DNA of 64,000 nt from Ruminococcaceae bacterium UBA6416 (GCA_002438505.1 DJPI01000010.1:1-64000), one strand, 5' to 3'; positions 35,377-43,166 are shown, counted from the first letter of the stretch. The notes: generated by a model from the sequence alone, not told the origin. Numbers and translations are program-made.

Positions 35377-35505
35377 TCACTTAACCGATTCAATAAACGT
35401 GCTCACAAGCGGCGCACCCTCTTGGGAAAGAACGGCTGCGGACGATGAACCGAAAAACAAAAGCATTGAAATCAGCATTGCCGTAACACGTCTCAGACGC
35501 TTCAT
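35377..35505 (-). CDS. Small exported peptide (42 aa)
   Basis: A short minus-strand gene. AGGAGG (minus strand of 35513-35518) lies seven bases before ATG 35505; an in-frame ATG at 35511 is too near it. The peptide starts M-K-R-L-R-R followed by a hydrophobic core (A-M-L-I-S-M-L-L-F-F-G-S-S-S-A-A), a complete Sec signal peptide. About 18 residues remain after a predicted cut, ending T-F-I-E-S-V-K. It could be a secreted signalling peptide, a signal-peptide-derived pheromone or a remnant of a larger exported protein. No promoter is clear. The ribosome site and signal make coding likely; function is unknown. Confidence 0.6.
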   Translation of the reverse strand: MKRLRRVTAMLISMLLFFGSSSAAVLSQEGAPLVSTFIESVK

Positions 35506-35629
35506 TCGCATTCCTCCTTTTTCACTTTTTTATAAGTATATGCAGGTGAACATTAAATATAGCTTAACTCAAGTCTTTGAGAGGGAAAGCACAGCGATAA
35601 TTTGCATTTTGTTAATAAATTTAATGAGC

Positions 35630-35658
35630 TTGAAAAACCGAAAAAAATAGGTTATAAT
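35630..35658 (+). promoter_or_regulatory. Promoter of the sulfatase-maturase operon
   Basis: TTGAAA at 35630-35635 and TATAAT at 35653-35658 with a 17-base spacer. Confidence 0.78.
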
Positions 35659-35689
35659 CAAAGCATATCAAGATTTTGGAGTGTGAGGA

Positions 35690-37699
35690 ATGAAAAAAAC
35701 AGTTGAATTTGAAAAAGGCAAAAAGGTCTTTCCGGTTATTATTGCAATAATCGGCGCAGCTCTTGCGGCGGCTCAGATCATAACGCGGCTCAATTTTGTT
35801 TCCGTTCTGTGCGTTGGTTATTGCTGCATTGTTTCGGCGCTTATGCTGATTTCGCTGATATTCAAAAAGAAAGTCTATCTTTTCATGCTTCTGGGCTATG
35901 CTTTTTCCTTTGGAGGCCTCACCGTTTTTCATATTGTTTTTGGTGCGGACTCCGGCTTTGGTGCGTTTTCAAGCGGCCTTGCCGGTTGGTCGAGCGCCGC
36001 TCATCCGCTTCTTTCCGGGGAGGGGAGCTTTTTCCTGCGCCTTTGCGGAAATCTTCTGCTTTCCCTGCCTGTGATAATCAGCTTCTTCCTGCTTGTCCTT
36101 TTTTCAAAAAAGAGCTTTAAAAAAGAAAGGGCGAAAAACGCCCTCTGCTCATTTTTGAGCCTTCTTCTTGTTGGCTCCTCCGTTGCGAGTGTTCTTTTCA
36201 TGAACATGAGAACAAAGCCGGTGACCGAACGGCTTTGGGAGGGCGAGGAGGATTACCTCAAAGGCGTTGACAAAGCGCAGAAAAACAGTCCAAATGTTCT
36301 TTTTGTTCTTATGGATGACCTCGGATACGGCGATGTTTCGCTCAACGGCGCAATATATGAAACGCCGAATATTGACTCAATAGGCGAAAACGGACTTAAT
36401 TTTGAAAACTTTTATTCAAGCTATTCGGTTTGCTCACCCGCCCGCTTTGCCGCAATGACAGGACGCTATCCTTACAGAGGCTATGCGGACAATGTTGTTT
36501 ATCCGACAATTTCAACCGTTTCGCCCTTTGCGCAGACGCGGATTTTTAACAGCATTGAAATGGGCAATAACACCGACGGAATGCTCGGAGACGAAATTAC
36601 CGTTGCGGAGGTTTTTAAGGCCGCCGGATACTCAACCGGTCTTTTTGGAAAATGGCATCTCGGTGATTACGGTGAGTATCTTCCAACAAACCAGGGCTTT
36701 GATTATTTTTACGGCAGTCACCACGTCAATGACATGACACCGTTTTACCATGTCCGCGAGGAGGGCGGCGAATACACCATTGCCCACGGAACGGATGAGC
36801 TTAAAGATCAGTCGAAGGCGACCGGCTGGATAAACGAGGAAATTACCGATTGGATAACCGAAACCGTAACAAAAAAGGACGAACCTTTCTTTGCCGTTTA
36901 CACCTCTCCGTGGCCGCACGCACCGGTTTTTGCCGGTGATGAGTTCAAGGGCTCAACGGGAATGGGTACATATGTTGACTGCATCAATGAATTTGACGCC
37001 GGACTCGGAAAGCTGTTCACAACGCTTGATGAGCTTGGTGTTCTTGAGGACACGATAATTGTTTTCACAAGTGATAACGGCCCGGCGCTTGAAGGCTCGG
37101 TCAATGAGCTGCGCGGCGGAAAGTATCTTGCCTATGAGGGCGGCCAAAAGGTTCCGTTCATGCTCCGGTGGGACAATAACAACGGTCTGTTCAAAGCCGG
37201 AGAAACAAGAAAACAGAGCGCAACTCTTGTTGACCTTTTCCCGACCCTGCTTTCCCTTTGTTCAATAACCGGAAACGGTAAGGACGGATATCTTCCATCG
37301 GATCGCGTCATTGACGGCGTTTCAATGCTGCCGCTGATTAAAAATGACAGTGTTATCCACACCGAAAAAACGCCGATTCTCCATATGAAACGCAAGGACA
37401 TCAAGGCCATTCAGTATACCGTTGAAACCTCCGAGGTTAAAAAGCTTTATCCTGATTATAACTATGATGTGCTGAACAAGAACAAGCAAATAACATTCAA
37501 ATATTTTGACCGCATTCAAAACGATAACTCCGCGTTTTTTGATAAGTTCCGCAAAAACTGGCTGCATATTCTGACCGATGACAGCGGTGAAAACTATAAC
37601 CGTTCCGGAGTCTATCCGCTTGTTGCGGAAAAGATGCACGCAAGGCTTGATGAAATTCAGACCGATTTTGAAAAGAATCCGAGAGGTATAATTAAGTAA
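35690..37699 (+). CDS. Membrane-anchored sulfatase (Cys type)
   Basis: A 669-residue protein with four or five N-terminal membrane helices (to about 175) and an extracellular sulfatase domain. The domain opens with N-V-L-F-V-L-M-D-D-L-G-Y-G-D, and the modification motif is C-S-P-A-R at 248-252, in which Cys248 would be converted to formylglycine. Further metal and active-site blocks are G-K-W-H-L-G, H-A-P-V and F-T-S-D-N-G-P. Sulfated glycans or mucin are likely substrates. The membrane-embedded N-terminus is unusual among secreted sulfatases. The next gene, overlapping by one base, encodes the fitting maturase. Confidence 0.92.
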   Translation: MKKTVEFEKGKKVFPVIIAIIGAALAAAQIITRLNFVSVLCVGYCCIVSALMLISLIFKKKVYLFMLLGYAFSFGGLTVFHIVFGADSGFGAFSSGLAGWSSAAHPLLSGEGSFFLRLCGNLLLSLPVIISFFLLVLFSKKSFKKERAKNALCSFLSLLLVGSSVASVLFMNMRTKPVTERLWEGEEDYLKGVDKAQKNSPNVLFVLMDDLGYGDVSLNGAIYETPNIDSIGENGLNFENFYSSYSVCSPARFAAMTGRYPYRGYADNVVYPTISTVSPFAQTRIFNSIEMGNNTDGMLGDEITVAEVFKAAGYSTGLFGKWHLGDYGEYLPTNQGFDYFYGSHHVNDMTPFYHVREEGGEYTIAHGTDELKDQSKATGWINEEITDWITETVTKKDEPFFAVYTSPWPHAPVFAGDEFKGSTGMGTYVDCINEFDAGLGKLFTTLDELGVLEDTIIVFTSDNGPALEGSVNELRGGKYLAYEGGQKVPFMLRWDNNNGLFKAGETRKQSATLVDLFPTLLSLCSITGNGKDGYLPSDRVIDGVSMLPLIKNDSVIHTEKTPILHMKRKDIKAIQYTVETSEVKKLYPDYNYDVLNKNKQITFKYFDRIQNDNSAFFDKFRKNWLHILTDDSGENYNRSGVYPLVAEKMHARLDEIQTDFEKNPRGIIK

Positions 37700-38778
37700 T
37701 GCCGCCGCTTTCAATAATGATTAAACCGGCCTCAAGCCTTTGCAACCTCAGGTGCAGATATTGCTTTTACTGCGATGTTGCGGAAAACCGGGAAGTTTTC
37801 ACCTTCGGAATGATGACAAAAGAGACGGCGGAAAGTCTCATCAAAAGCGCACTCGAATTTGCAAACGGAGAAAGCGTTGCTTTTGCCTTTCAGGGCGGTG
37901 AGCCGCTTCTTGTCGGACTTGACTATTTCCGCTTTTTTGTCTCCTGCGTTGAAGGAAACAATAAAAAAGGCTCGCGGATTTTTTACTCGGTGCAAACCAA
38001 CGGAACCCTCATCACGGATGAATGGTGCAAGTTTTTCCGTGAGAATGAATTTCTTGTTGGTCTGAGCCTTGACGGCGACCGGGAGGGAAACCGCTTCCGC
38101 GTTGATTCAAAAGGGAACAATGCGTATTTTAAAATTCTCAAGGCCGCCGAAAAGCTTAAGAAGCATTCCGTGGAGTTCAACATTCTTGTTGTCCTCACTG
38201 CCCTTTGTGCAGAGCGGTGCGAAAAGGTGTATAAATATTTCCGTGACAACGGCTTTAAGTATCTCCAGTTCATACCGTGCCTGCGGCCGTTCGGTGATGA
38301 GAGCGAAAGCGAGCTTTACATGACGGAAAAGCAGCACGCCGAATTTCTTGTTAAGACGTTCAATCTTTATGTCAAGGACTTTGTTCGCGGAAATTATGTC
38401 AGCATCCGCCTTTTTGACAACTGGGTGAGAATGTTCCTCGGCGAAAAGCCGGAGCAATGCGGCCTTTGCGGCCATTGCACACACCAGCTTGTTGTTGAGG
38501 GAAACGGAAACCTTTATCCCTGTGACTTTTTTTGCACCGATGAATGGCTGCTTGGAAACATTGAAACCGTTTCGGTTGAAGCGGCTCTCACCGGAAAAAG
38601 GGCGCAGAAATTTATCCGTGAGAGTCTTGAAGTTGATGAAAGGTGCAAAAGCTGCCGCTTTTTTTCAATGTGCCGCGCTCAAGGCTGCAAGCGGCAAAAG
38701 GTTCATGCGGATTACTGCTTTTCTTACTGGACATTTTTTTCATCCTGTCTTCCTTTGTTTCGTGTGTTCGGAAAATAA
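37699..38778 (+). CDS. Anaerobic sulfatase-maturating radical SAM enzyme
   Basis: A 359-residue radical SAM/SPASM protein that oxidises Cys or Ser of sulfatases to formylglycine without oxygen. The SAM cluster motif C-N-L-R-C-R-Y-C is at residues 15-22. The F-Q-G-G-E-P-L segment and the SPASM Cys cluster (C-G-L-C-G-H-C, then Y-P-C-D-F-F-C, C-K-S-C, C-R-A-Q-G-C) match anSME. The ATG overlaps the last base of the sulfatase stop, so the pair is translationally coupled. A peptide maturase role toward the nearby micropeptides is conceivable but less likely. Confidence 0.93.
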   Translation: MPPLSIMIKPASSLCNLRCRYCFYCDVAENREVFTFGMMTKETAESLIKSALEFANGESVAFAFQGGEPLLVGLDYFRFFVSCVEGNNKKGSRIFYSVQTNGTLITDEWCKFFRENEFLVGLSLDGDREGNRFRVDSKGNNAYFKILKAAEKLKKHSVEFNILVVLTALCAERCEKVYKYFRDNGFKYLQFIPCLRPFGDESESELYMTEKQHAEFLVKTFNLYVKDFVRGNYVSIRLFDNWVRMFLGEKPEQCGLCGHCTHQLVVEGNGNLYPCDFFCTDEWLLGNIETVSVEAALTGKRAQKFIRESLEVDERCKSCRFFSMCRAQGCKRQKVHADYCFSYWTFFSSCLPLFRVFGK

Positions 38779-38860
38779 TCACAAATAAGGAAAAAAGGAT
38801 ATCCTGCATATGCAAAAGAATAAAGAATTATTAAATTTTTAATTTTTCTTGAACAATCTA

Positions 38861-38889
38861 TTGACATTATATAAAATCAGTTGTAGAAT
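38861..38889 (+). promoter_or_regulatory. Promoter of micropeptide gene 3
   Basis: TTGACA at 38861-38866 and TAGAAT at 38884-38889 with a 17-base spacer. GAACAATCTA precedes the -35 box after a T-rich run, matching the first two micropeptide promoters. Confidence 0.83.
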
Positions 38890-38972
38890 AGCAAATGATG
38901 ATTAAGGTTTGTTGGCTTATGTCAATGCACTTTTTTCAGCGCTGAAAATTATTAAAGAGGGAGGACAGACAC

Positions 38973-39065
38973 ATGGACGCAAAGACGTTTTTTGAAAAGT
39001 TTGAAGTTATCTATAAGGCCATCTGGAAATTCCTTTATGCCACCATCCTTTCAGACCTTAAATAA
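38973..39065 (+). CDS. Leaderless amphipathic micropeptide 3 (30 aa)
   Basis: GAGGGAGG at 38957-38964 lies eight bases before ATG 38973. The whole peptide can be one amphipathic helix: F6, F7, F10, V12, I13, I17, W18, F20, L21, I25 and L26 on one face, with Lys and Glu on the other. No signal peptide, no Cys, net charge near zero. F-E-K-F-E-V-I-Y-K-A-I-W-K-F-L is close in pattern to F-E-K-L-W-Q-A-L-W-K-N-I-Y-L-F-L of micropeptide 4. Its own promoter and terminator make it monocistronic. Size and character are those of delta-toxin-like peptides; homology is not established. Confidence 0.8.
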   Translation: MDAKTFFEKFEVIYKAIWKFLYATILSDLK

Positions 39066-39082
39066 TTGACGAAAAAAAGTGA

Positions 39083-39115
39083 GGCTGTCACTCAAGTGGC
39101 AGCCGTCTTTTTTTT
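39083..39115 (+). terminator. Terminator of micropeptide gene 3
   Basis: GGCTGTCAC (39083-39091) pairs with GTGGCAGCC (39096-39104) with one wobble pair and a four-base loop, then a run of T. Confidence 0.9.
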
Positions 39116-39228
39116 GCCTGGATGCTGTGGCGAAGTTGAGAACCGGATGCTTTCAATTCGTGATTCTTCCCCGGCTTCCGGTTATGGCATATGATTTTCT
39201 GTATGCAACTAAAATTGTTAAAAAATTG

Positions 39229-39290
39229 TTGACATTTCAAACTTTTAGTGATATCATAGCATCGAGATTGGGAACGATGAGAATCGTTTC
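39229..39290 (+). promoter_or_regulatory. Promoter and 5' hairpin of micropeptide gene 4
   Basis: TTGACA at 39229-39234 and TATCAT at 39252-39257 with a 17-base spacer. The early leader forms GGAACGAT (39271-39278), loop GAGA, ATCGTTTC (39283-39290). The extended block of the other three promoters is only weakly present here. Confidence 0.8.
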
Positions 39291-39322
39291 ACTTGAATTA
39301 ATTTATATGGAGGAACATTATC

Positions 39323-39448
39323 ATGAAATTCACATGGGAAGATTTTGAAAAGCTTTGGCAGGCACTTTGGAAGAACATTTATCTCTTCTTGAGCCATTTC
39401 GGCATTGAAACTCCGATCGGCTCCGAAGAGAGCCGCTCGCTTGACTAA
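39323..39448 (+). CDS. Leaderless amphipathic micropeptide 4 (41 aa)
   Basis: GGAGG at 39309-39313 lies nine bases before ATG 39323. Residues 3-26 form a Trp-rich amphipathic helix (F3, W5, F8, L11, W12, L15, W16, I19, Y20, F22, L23, F26). A polar acidic tail follows (residues 27-41, G-I-E-T-P-I-G-S-E-E-S). No signal peptide or Cys. The region from F-E-K onward parallels micropeptide 3, and the pair probably arose by duplication. Own promoter and terminator. Function unknown. Confidence 0.8.
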   Translation: MKFTWEDFEKLWQALWKNIYLFLSHFGIETPIGSEESRSLD

Positions 39449-39472
39449 TTTAAGATTTACTTTTTGAAGCCG

Positions 39473-39510
39473 CGTTCCCTTTTGCTTTTTGCCAAAGGGG
39501 ACGTTTTTTT
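39473..39510 (+). terminator. Terminator of micropeptide gene 4
   Basis: CGTTCCCTTTTG (39473-39484) pairs with CAAAGGGGACG (39493-39503) with one wobble and one unpaired base, followed by seven T. Confidence 0.85.
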
Positions 39511-39514
39511 GGAA

Positions 39515-39544
39515 TTGACAAACACGGGTGAATTTTGATAGAAT
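39515..39544 (+). promoter_or_regulatory. Promoter of the secreted hydrolase gene
   Basis: TTGACA at 39515-39520 and TAGAAT at 39539-39544 with an 18-base spacer, beginning just after the preceding terminator. Confidence 0.78.
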
Positions 39545-39574
39545 GATTTATATTGAAGAAAGGAGAATGATTTC

Positions 39575-40510
39575 ATGAAGAGATTTTTCAGCCTTTTGCT
39601 TTCGCTGGTTATGATTTTTTCTGCTCTTTCGCTTGTCTGCTTTGCGCAGGTGGGTGACGCCGTTCCGTTTAAGAACAGTCAGTATTTTGAATGCGGTGAT
39701 TATTCGCTCCATTACAGAACATATGGCGACAGCCGTTCCTGCCGCGCAAAAGTGATGCTGCTCCACGGATTTGGGCTTTCCTCCGCCTCGCTTGAGGGTA
39801 TTGCTTCTCAATATGAAAAAGAAGGTTATTTTGTTGTTACTCCGGACGTTCCGAATTTTGGCTATTCGAGCCGTGAGACAGACAAAACCGCTCTCCTCTC
39901 GCGTGAGGAACTGATTTTTGCGCTGATGGAGCAGTACGGCGGAAAATGGATAGTCGGCGGACATTCAATGGGCGGCGGAATTGCGCTCAATGTTGCGCTT
40001 GACCACCCGGAAAAGGTGACGGGACTTGTTCTTTTTGCGCCGCAGACGAGTACCGAGGCTGTGGGTACTGTTTCAAAAATTATGAGAAGCAAGGTCATGC
40101 AGACCGTTTTTGGCGCAATCATCGGACTTATCAAGCCGTTTCCGAGCCTCGTCCGTCCGCTTGTTGCGGTCAGCTTTTCGGATATAAAGTTTGCAAAAAG
40201 CTATGACATTTCAAGAATTTCCGCTCCTCTTGCGCTCAGCGGAACGGGTGCCGGAATGGCAATAATGGCCTCCCACACACGAGGCACCGATCTTGAGGCG
40301 CTCCATAAGCTGGGTATTCCGGCTGTCATTATCACCGCCGAAAATGATTTGGTTGCAAACAAAAAGAATTTAAAGAACATCTTAGATTTTGCACCCGTTC
40401 AAACGAGTGTATATTGCGTTCAGAGCGGCGGTCACATGATGATGGAATATGACCCGGAGAATACGGCAGCGCTCACTTTGCCCGTGATGGAAAAAATGGT
40501 TGCTGCGTGA
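39575..40510 (+). CDS. Secreted alpha/beta hydrolase
   Basis: A 311-residue exported esterase/lipase-like enzyme. Signal peptide about 1-24 (S-L-V-C-F-A). The oxyanion block is L-L-H-G-F-G, the nucleophile elbow G-G-H-S-M-G-G with Ser near residue 132, the acid lies in I-I-T-A-E-N-D-L and the final His in S-G-G-H-M-M. All triad elements are intact. AAAGGAG precedes ATG 39575. Substrate unknown. Confidence 0.88.
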   Translation: MKRFFSLLLSLVMIFSALSLVCFAQVGDAVPFKNSQYFECGDYSLHYRTYGDSRSCRAKVMLLHGFGLSSASLEGIASQYEKEGYFVVTPDVPNFGYSSRETDKTALLSREELIFALMEQYGGKWIVGGHSMGGGIALNVALDHPEKVTGLVLFAPQTSTEAVGTVSKIMRSKVMQTVFGAIIGLIKPFPSLVRPLVAVSFSDIKFAKSYDISRISAPLALSGTGAGMAIMASHTRGTDLEALHKLGIPAVIITAENDLVANKKNLKNILDFAPVQTSVYCVQSGGHMMMEYDPENTAALTLPVMEKMVAA

Positions 40511-40511
40511 C

Positions 40512-40540
40512 TTGATTTTTTCGGAATACGGTGATACAAT
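40512..40540 (+). promoter_or_regulatory. Promoter of the DtxR-type regulator gene
   Basis: TTGATT at 40512-40517 and TACAAT at 40535-40540 with a 17-base spacer, starting right after the hydrolase stop codon. Confidence 0.75.
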
Positions 40541-40590
40541 TAATAGGATATTTTGGTCATTGCCGGACGTGGGCGAAAGGGGCGATTATT

Positions 40591-40971
40591 ATGCACTTGC
40601 AGGAATCGGGAGAAATGTATCTTGAAACGATTCTTATTCTTTCAAAACAGCAAACGAATGTCCGCTCGCTTGACGTTGCGGATTACATGGGTTTTTCAAA
40701 GCCTAGCGTCAGCCGTGCCGTTGGTCTGCTCAAAAGCGGAGAGTACATCACCGTTGACGGCAACGGGTATCTCACCTTGACAGAGAAAGGGCGCGGTGTC
40801 GCGGAAAAGATTTATGAGCGCCACACCGTTTTGACGGAAATTCTGGTTCGTCTCGGTGTTGACAGGGATATCGCCCTTGAGGATGCCTGCAAGATGGAAC
40901 ACGTCATCAGCGATGAATCCTTTAATGCGATTAAAGCGCACATCGAAAGCGAAAAGAACGCGGCGCGCTGA
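40591..40971 (+). CDS. DtxR-family metal-dependent repressor
   Basis: A 126-residue regulator with an N-terminal winged helix-turn-helix (about 22-66) and the dimerisation domain, without a C-terminal SH3 domain. Compared with known structures, the metal-site residues are Met9, Cys100, Glu103 and His104. These match the iron-sensing DtxR/IdeR set (Met10, Cys102, Glu105, His106) rather than the MntR set with Asp8 and Glu99. ATG 40591 follows AAAGGGG; the frame runs upstream to 40531 without homology. Target genes are not evident nearby. Confidence 0.88.
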   Translation: MHLQESGEMYLETILILSKQQTNVRSLDVADYMGFSKPSVSRAVGLLKSGEYITVDGNGYLTLTEKGRGVAEKIYERHTVLTEILVRLGVDRDIALEDACKMEHVISDESFNAIKAHIESEKNAAR

Positions 40972-40986
40972 AATTTAACATAATTA

Positions 40987-41036
40987 ACCAAAACCGCATT
41001 TTTGCCAAAACGGCAGATGTGCGGTTTTGGTTTTTT
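40987..41036 (+). terminator. Terminator of the regulator gene
   Basis: ACCAAAACCGCA (40987-40998) pairs perfectly with TGCGGTTTTGGT (41020-41031), followed by a T run. The 21-base loop contains a second small stem, GCC/GGC. Confidence 0.88.
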
Positions 41037-41091
41037 GCTGCACGGCCTTTTTTCAAAAAGGCTAAAAATTTGTAAAATTTGAAAATAGTGC

Positions 41092-41120
41092 TTGCTTTAT
41101 AACACGGAATATTGTATAAT
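41092..41120 (+). promoter_or_regulatory. Promoter of the Cys-repeat protein gene
   Basis: TTGCTT at 41092-41097 and TATAAT at 41115-41120 with a 17-base spacer. Confidence 0.78.
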
Positions 41121-41149
41121 TGTTGTAACTTCATTAAGGAGGTATTTCA

Positions 41150-43150
41150 ATGAAAATGGCGATTAAAAATGCTAAGAAAACACTCGCGGTTCTTTTGAGC
41201 GTTCTTATGCTCTGCTCATTTGGCGCTGTGTTTGTCGGCGCCGAGGGCGCAATCAAATGGGAAACCGCACCGGACGGATATTCGCTCACAGTTCCGAAAA
41301 GTGAAACCGATGTTGAAACTCTCACTCTCCCCGTGGCAACGGCTGAGGGCATTGAGGGCGCGGTCAGCTATGAGCTTGTTATTTTGAACGGTGAAAATGA
41401 AACAGCCGTTCAGGCGGAAGTTTTCAGCTTTAAAACAGACAATCCGGAAATTAAAGTTGGCAACAACATTAAAAATTATGTTTCAAACAATGACATTGAC
41501 AGAGACGGAAGCATCATTCTCGGCATGAGAGCTTCCTGCGGAGAAGTCAAGTCCGACCTCTGCCTCATAAAAATTGAAAATGTTAAGGTCAAGGCAACTT
41601 TCAGCTATATAAACAAAAAAGCTCAAGAAGCCAACAAGGAAACCGAGGTCTTTTACGGCACGTCCGCAAAGAGCTTTGCGGACGGAATTGACGACCGTGA
41701 AGAAGTTGAAAATGATGAGTTCTTCCATTATGATTTCAAGGGCTGGGTAGCTATGGACGGCTCTGAGTCCACCGTTGAAAATGTTATTAAAGATACTGTT
41801 TTTGCCCCTTCAATCGTTTCTGAGGCTCATACTTGGGTTAAAGATGAAGAGAACAGCAAAGAAAAGTCCTGCACCGAGGGCGGCGTACTTGCTGAAATTT
41901 GCAGTGTGTGCGGTGAAACAAGAACCACGGACATTCCTGCCGGCCATGATTGGGTCGAGGAAGCGCCCGGCGTTCCGGCAACCTGCACTAAGGACGGAAA
42001 AACCGCTTCCAAGGTTTGCAAAAAGTGCGGCGCAAAAGAGGAGTCTCAAGTAATCCCCAGCAAAGGCCACACTCCCGTTGATGACCCGGCAACACCGGCA
42101 ACCTGCACTGAGCCTGCAAAAACCGCAGGAAGCCATTGCGCGGTTTGCAAAGAAGTTTTAGTTGAGCAGAAGAATGTCGGTGAGGCACTCGGCCACGACA
42201 AGGTTCAGCATGACGCAAAGGCTCCCACCTGCACAGAAGTCGGCTGGGATGCATATGAAACCTGCTCACGCTGCAGCGAGTACACAACCTATGTTGAAAA
42301 GGCAGCTCTCGGCCATCTCATTGACGAAACAGACGAGAGCACAAAAATTGAAGCCGTCTCTGCAACCTGCTTGGCCGCCGGTCGCACAGAGGGCTATAAG
42401 TGCAAGCGTGAGGGCTGCGATTACACAACCTGCAAGACTATTGAAAAGCTCCCGCACACAAAGACCGAAGTTAAGGAAGCCGTTTCTGCAACCTGCACCA
42501 AAACCGGCCTCACCGAGGGATACACCTGCTCGGTTTGCCATACGGTTGTTGTTCAGGAAGTTGTTCCCATGATTCCCCACACCGAAGTTATCATTCCGGC
42601 TGTTCCTGCAACCTGCACCAAAACCGGCCTCACCGAGGGCAAAAAGTGCTCCGTTTGCGAAACTGTAACCGTTCGTCAGGAGGTTGTCCCCGCTCTTGAC
42701 CACGATTGGAAGGTTACCAAAAAGGGTACTCCGGCAACCTGCACCGAAAAGGGCATTTCCGATGAAAAAACGTGCCTGCGCTGCAAGGCTGTTGAACCTC
42801 AGGCGGAGCTTGAGCCTCTCGGCCACAAACTTGTCACAGAATACGGCAGAGATGCAACCTGCCTTGAGGACGGACTGACCGATAAGATTTTCTGCTCAAG
42901 GTGCAATGAGGTCATTCAAAAGGCAGAAGTAATTCCGAACCTTGGCGGACATAAGGATCTTGACAATGACGGCTTCTGTGATCACTGCGGAGCGGTTGTT
43001 GAAAAGCCGCAGCCCGGAAACCAGTGTGGCTGCATGTGCCATAAGGACGGCTTTGTCGGCTGGCTGTGGAAGAGTATTCTTTGCCCGATCTGCAAGTTCC
43101 TCGGCATTGAACAGGACTGCGCTTGCGGAATCAAGCATTGGACAAAATAA
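41150..43150 (+). CDS. Large secreted protein with nine Cys-x-x-Cys repeats
   Basis: A 666-residue exported protein. Signal peptide about 1-30. Residues 35-240 are a beta-rich region including an InlB-like stretch (F-K-G-W-V-A-M-D-G). About nine repeats of 38-46 residues follow, each with P-A-T-C-T near the start, C-x-x-C in the middle and G-H-D at the end. They suggest a tandem array of small zinc-ribbon-like or disulfide units, common in surface proteins of gut Clostridia. The C-terminus has C-G-C-M-C-H, then a hydrophobic aromatic segment (F-V-G-W-L-W-K-S-I-L), then C-A-C-G. AAGGAGG precedes ATG 41150. Probably surface-attached; ligand unknown. Confidence 0.85.
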   Translation: MKMAIKNAKKTLAVLLSVLMLCSFGAVFVGAEGAIKWETAPDGYSLTVPKSETDVETLTLPVATAEGIEGAVSYELVILNGENETAVQAEVFSFKTDNPEIKVGNNIKNYVSNNDIDRDGSIILGMRASCGEVKSDLCLIKIENVKVKATFSYINKKAQEANKETEVFYGTSAKSFADGIDDREEVENDEFFHYDFKGWVAMDGSESTVENVIKDTVFAPSIVSEAHTWVKDEENSKEKSCTEGGVLAEICSVCGETRTTDIPAGHDWVEEAPGVPATCTKDGKTASKVCKKCGAKEESQVIPSKGHTPVDDPATPATCTEPAKTAGSHCAVCKEVLVEQKNVGEALGHDKVQHDAKAPTCTEVGWDAYETCSRCSEYTTYVEKAALGHLIDETDESTKIEAVSATCLAAGRTEGYKCKREGCDYTTCKTIEKLPHTKTEVKEAVSATCTKTGLTEGYTCSVCHTVVVQEVVPMIPHTEVIIPAVPATCTKTGLTEGKKCSVCETVTVRQEVVPALDHDWKVTKKGTPATCTEKGISDEKTCLRCKAVEPQAELEPLGHKLVTEYGRDATCLEDGLTDKIFCSRCNEVIQKAEVIPNLGGHKDLDNDGFCDHCGAVVEKPQPGNQCGCMCHKDGFVGWLWKSILCPICKFLGIEQDCACGIKHWTK

Positions 43151-43166
43151 CTGGACATAAAAATTT

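Noticed and set aside
37699..38778. RiPP-modifying radical SAM enzyme for the adjacent micropeptides
   Set aside because: One-base overlap with a Cys-type sulfatase and full match to the anSME Cys pattern make sulfatase maturation the better explanation. The micropeptides are transcribed separately. Kept as an alternative only.
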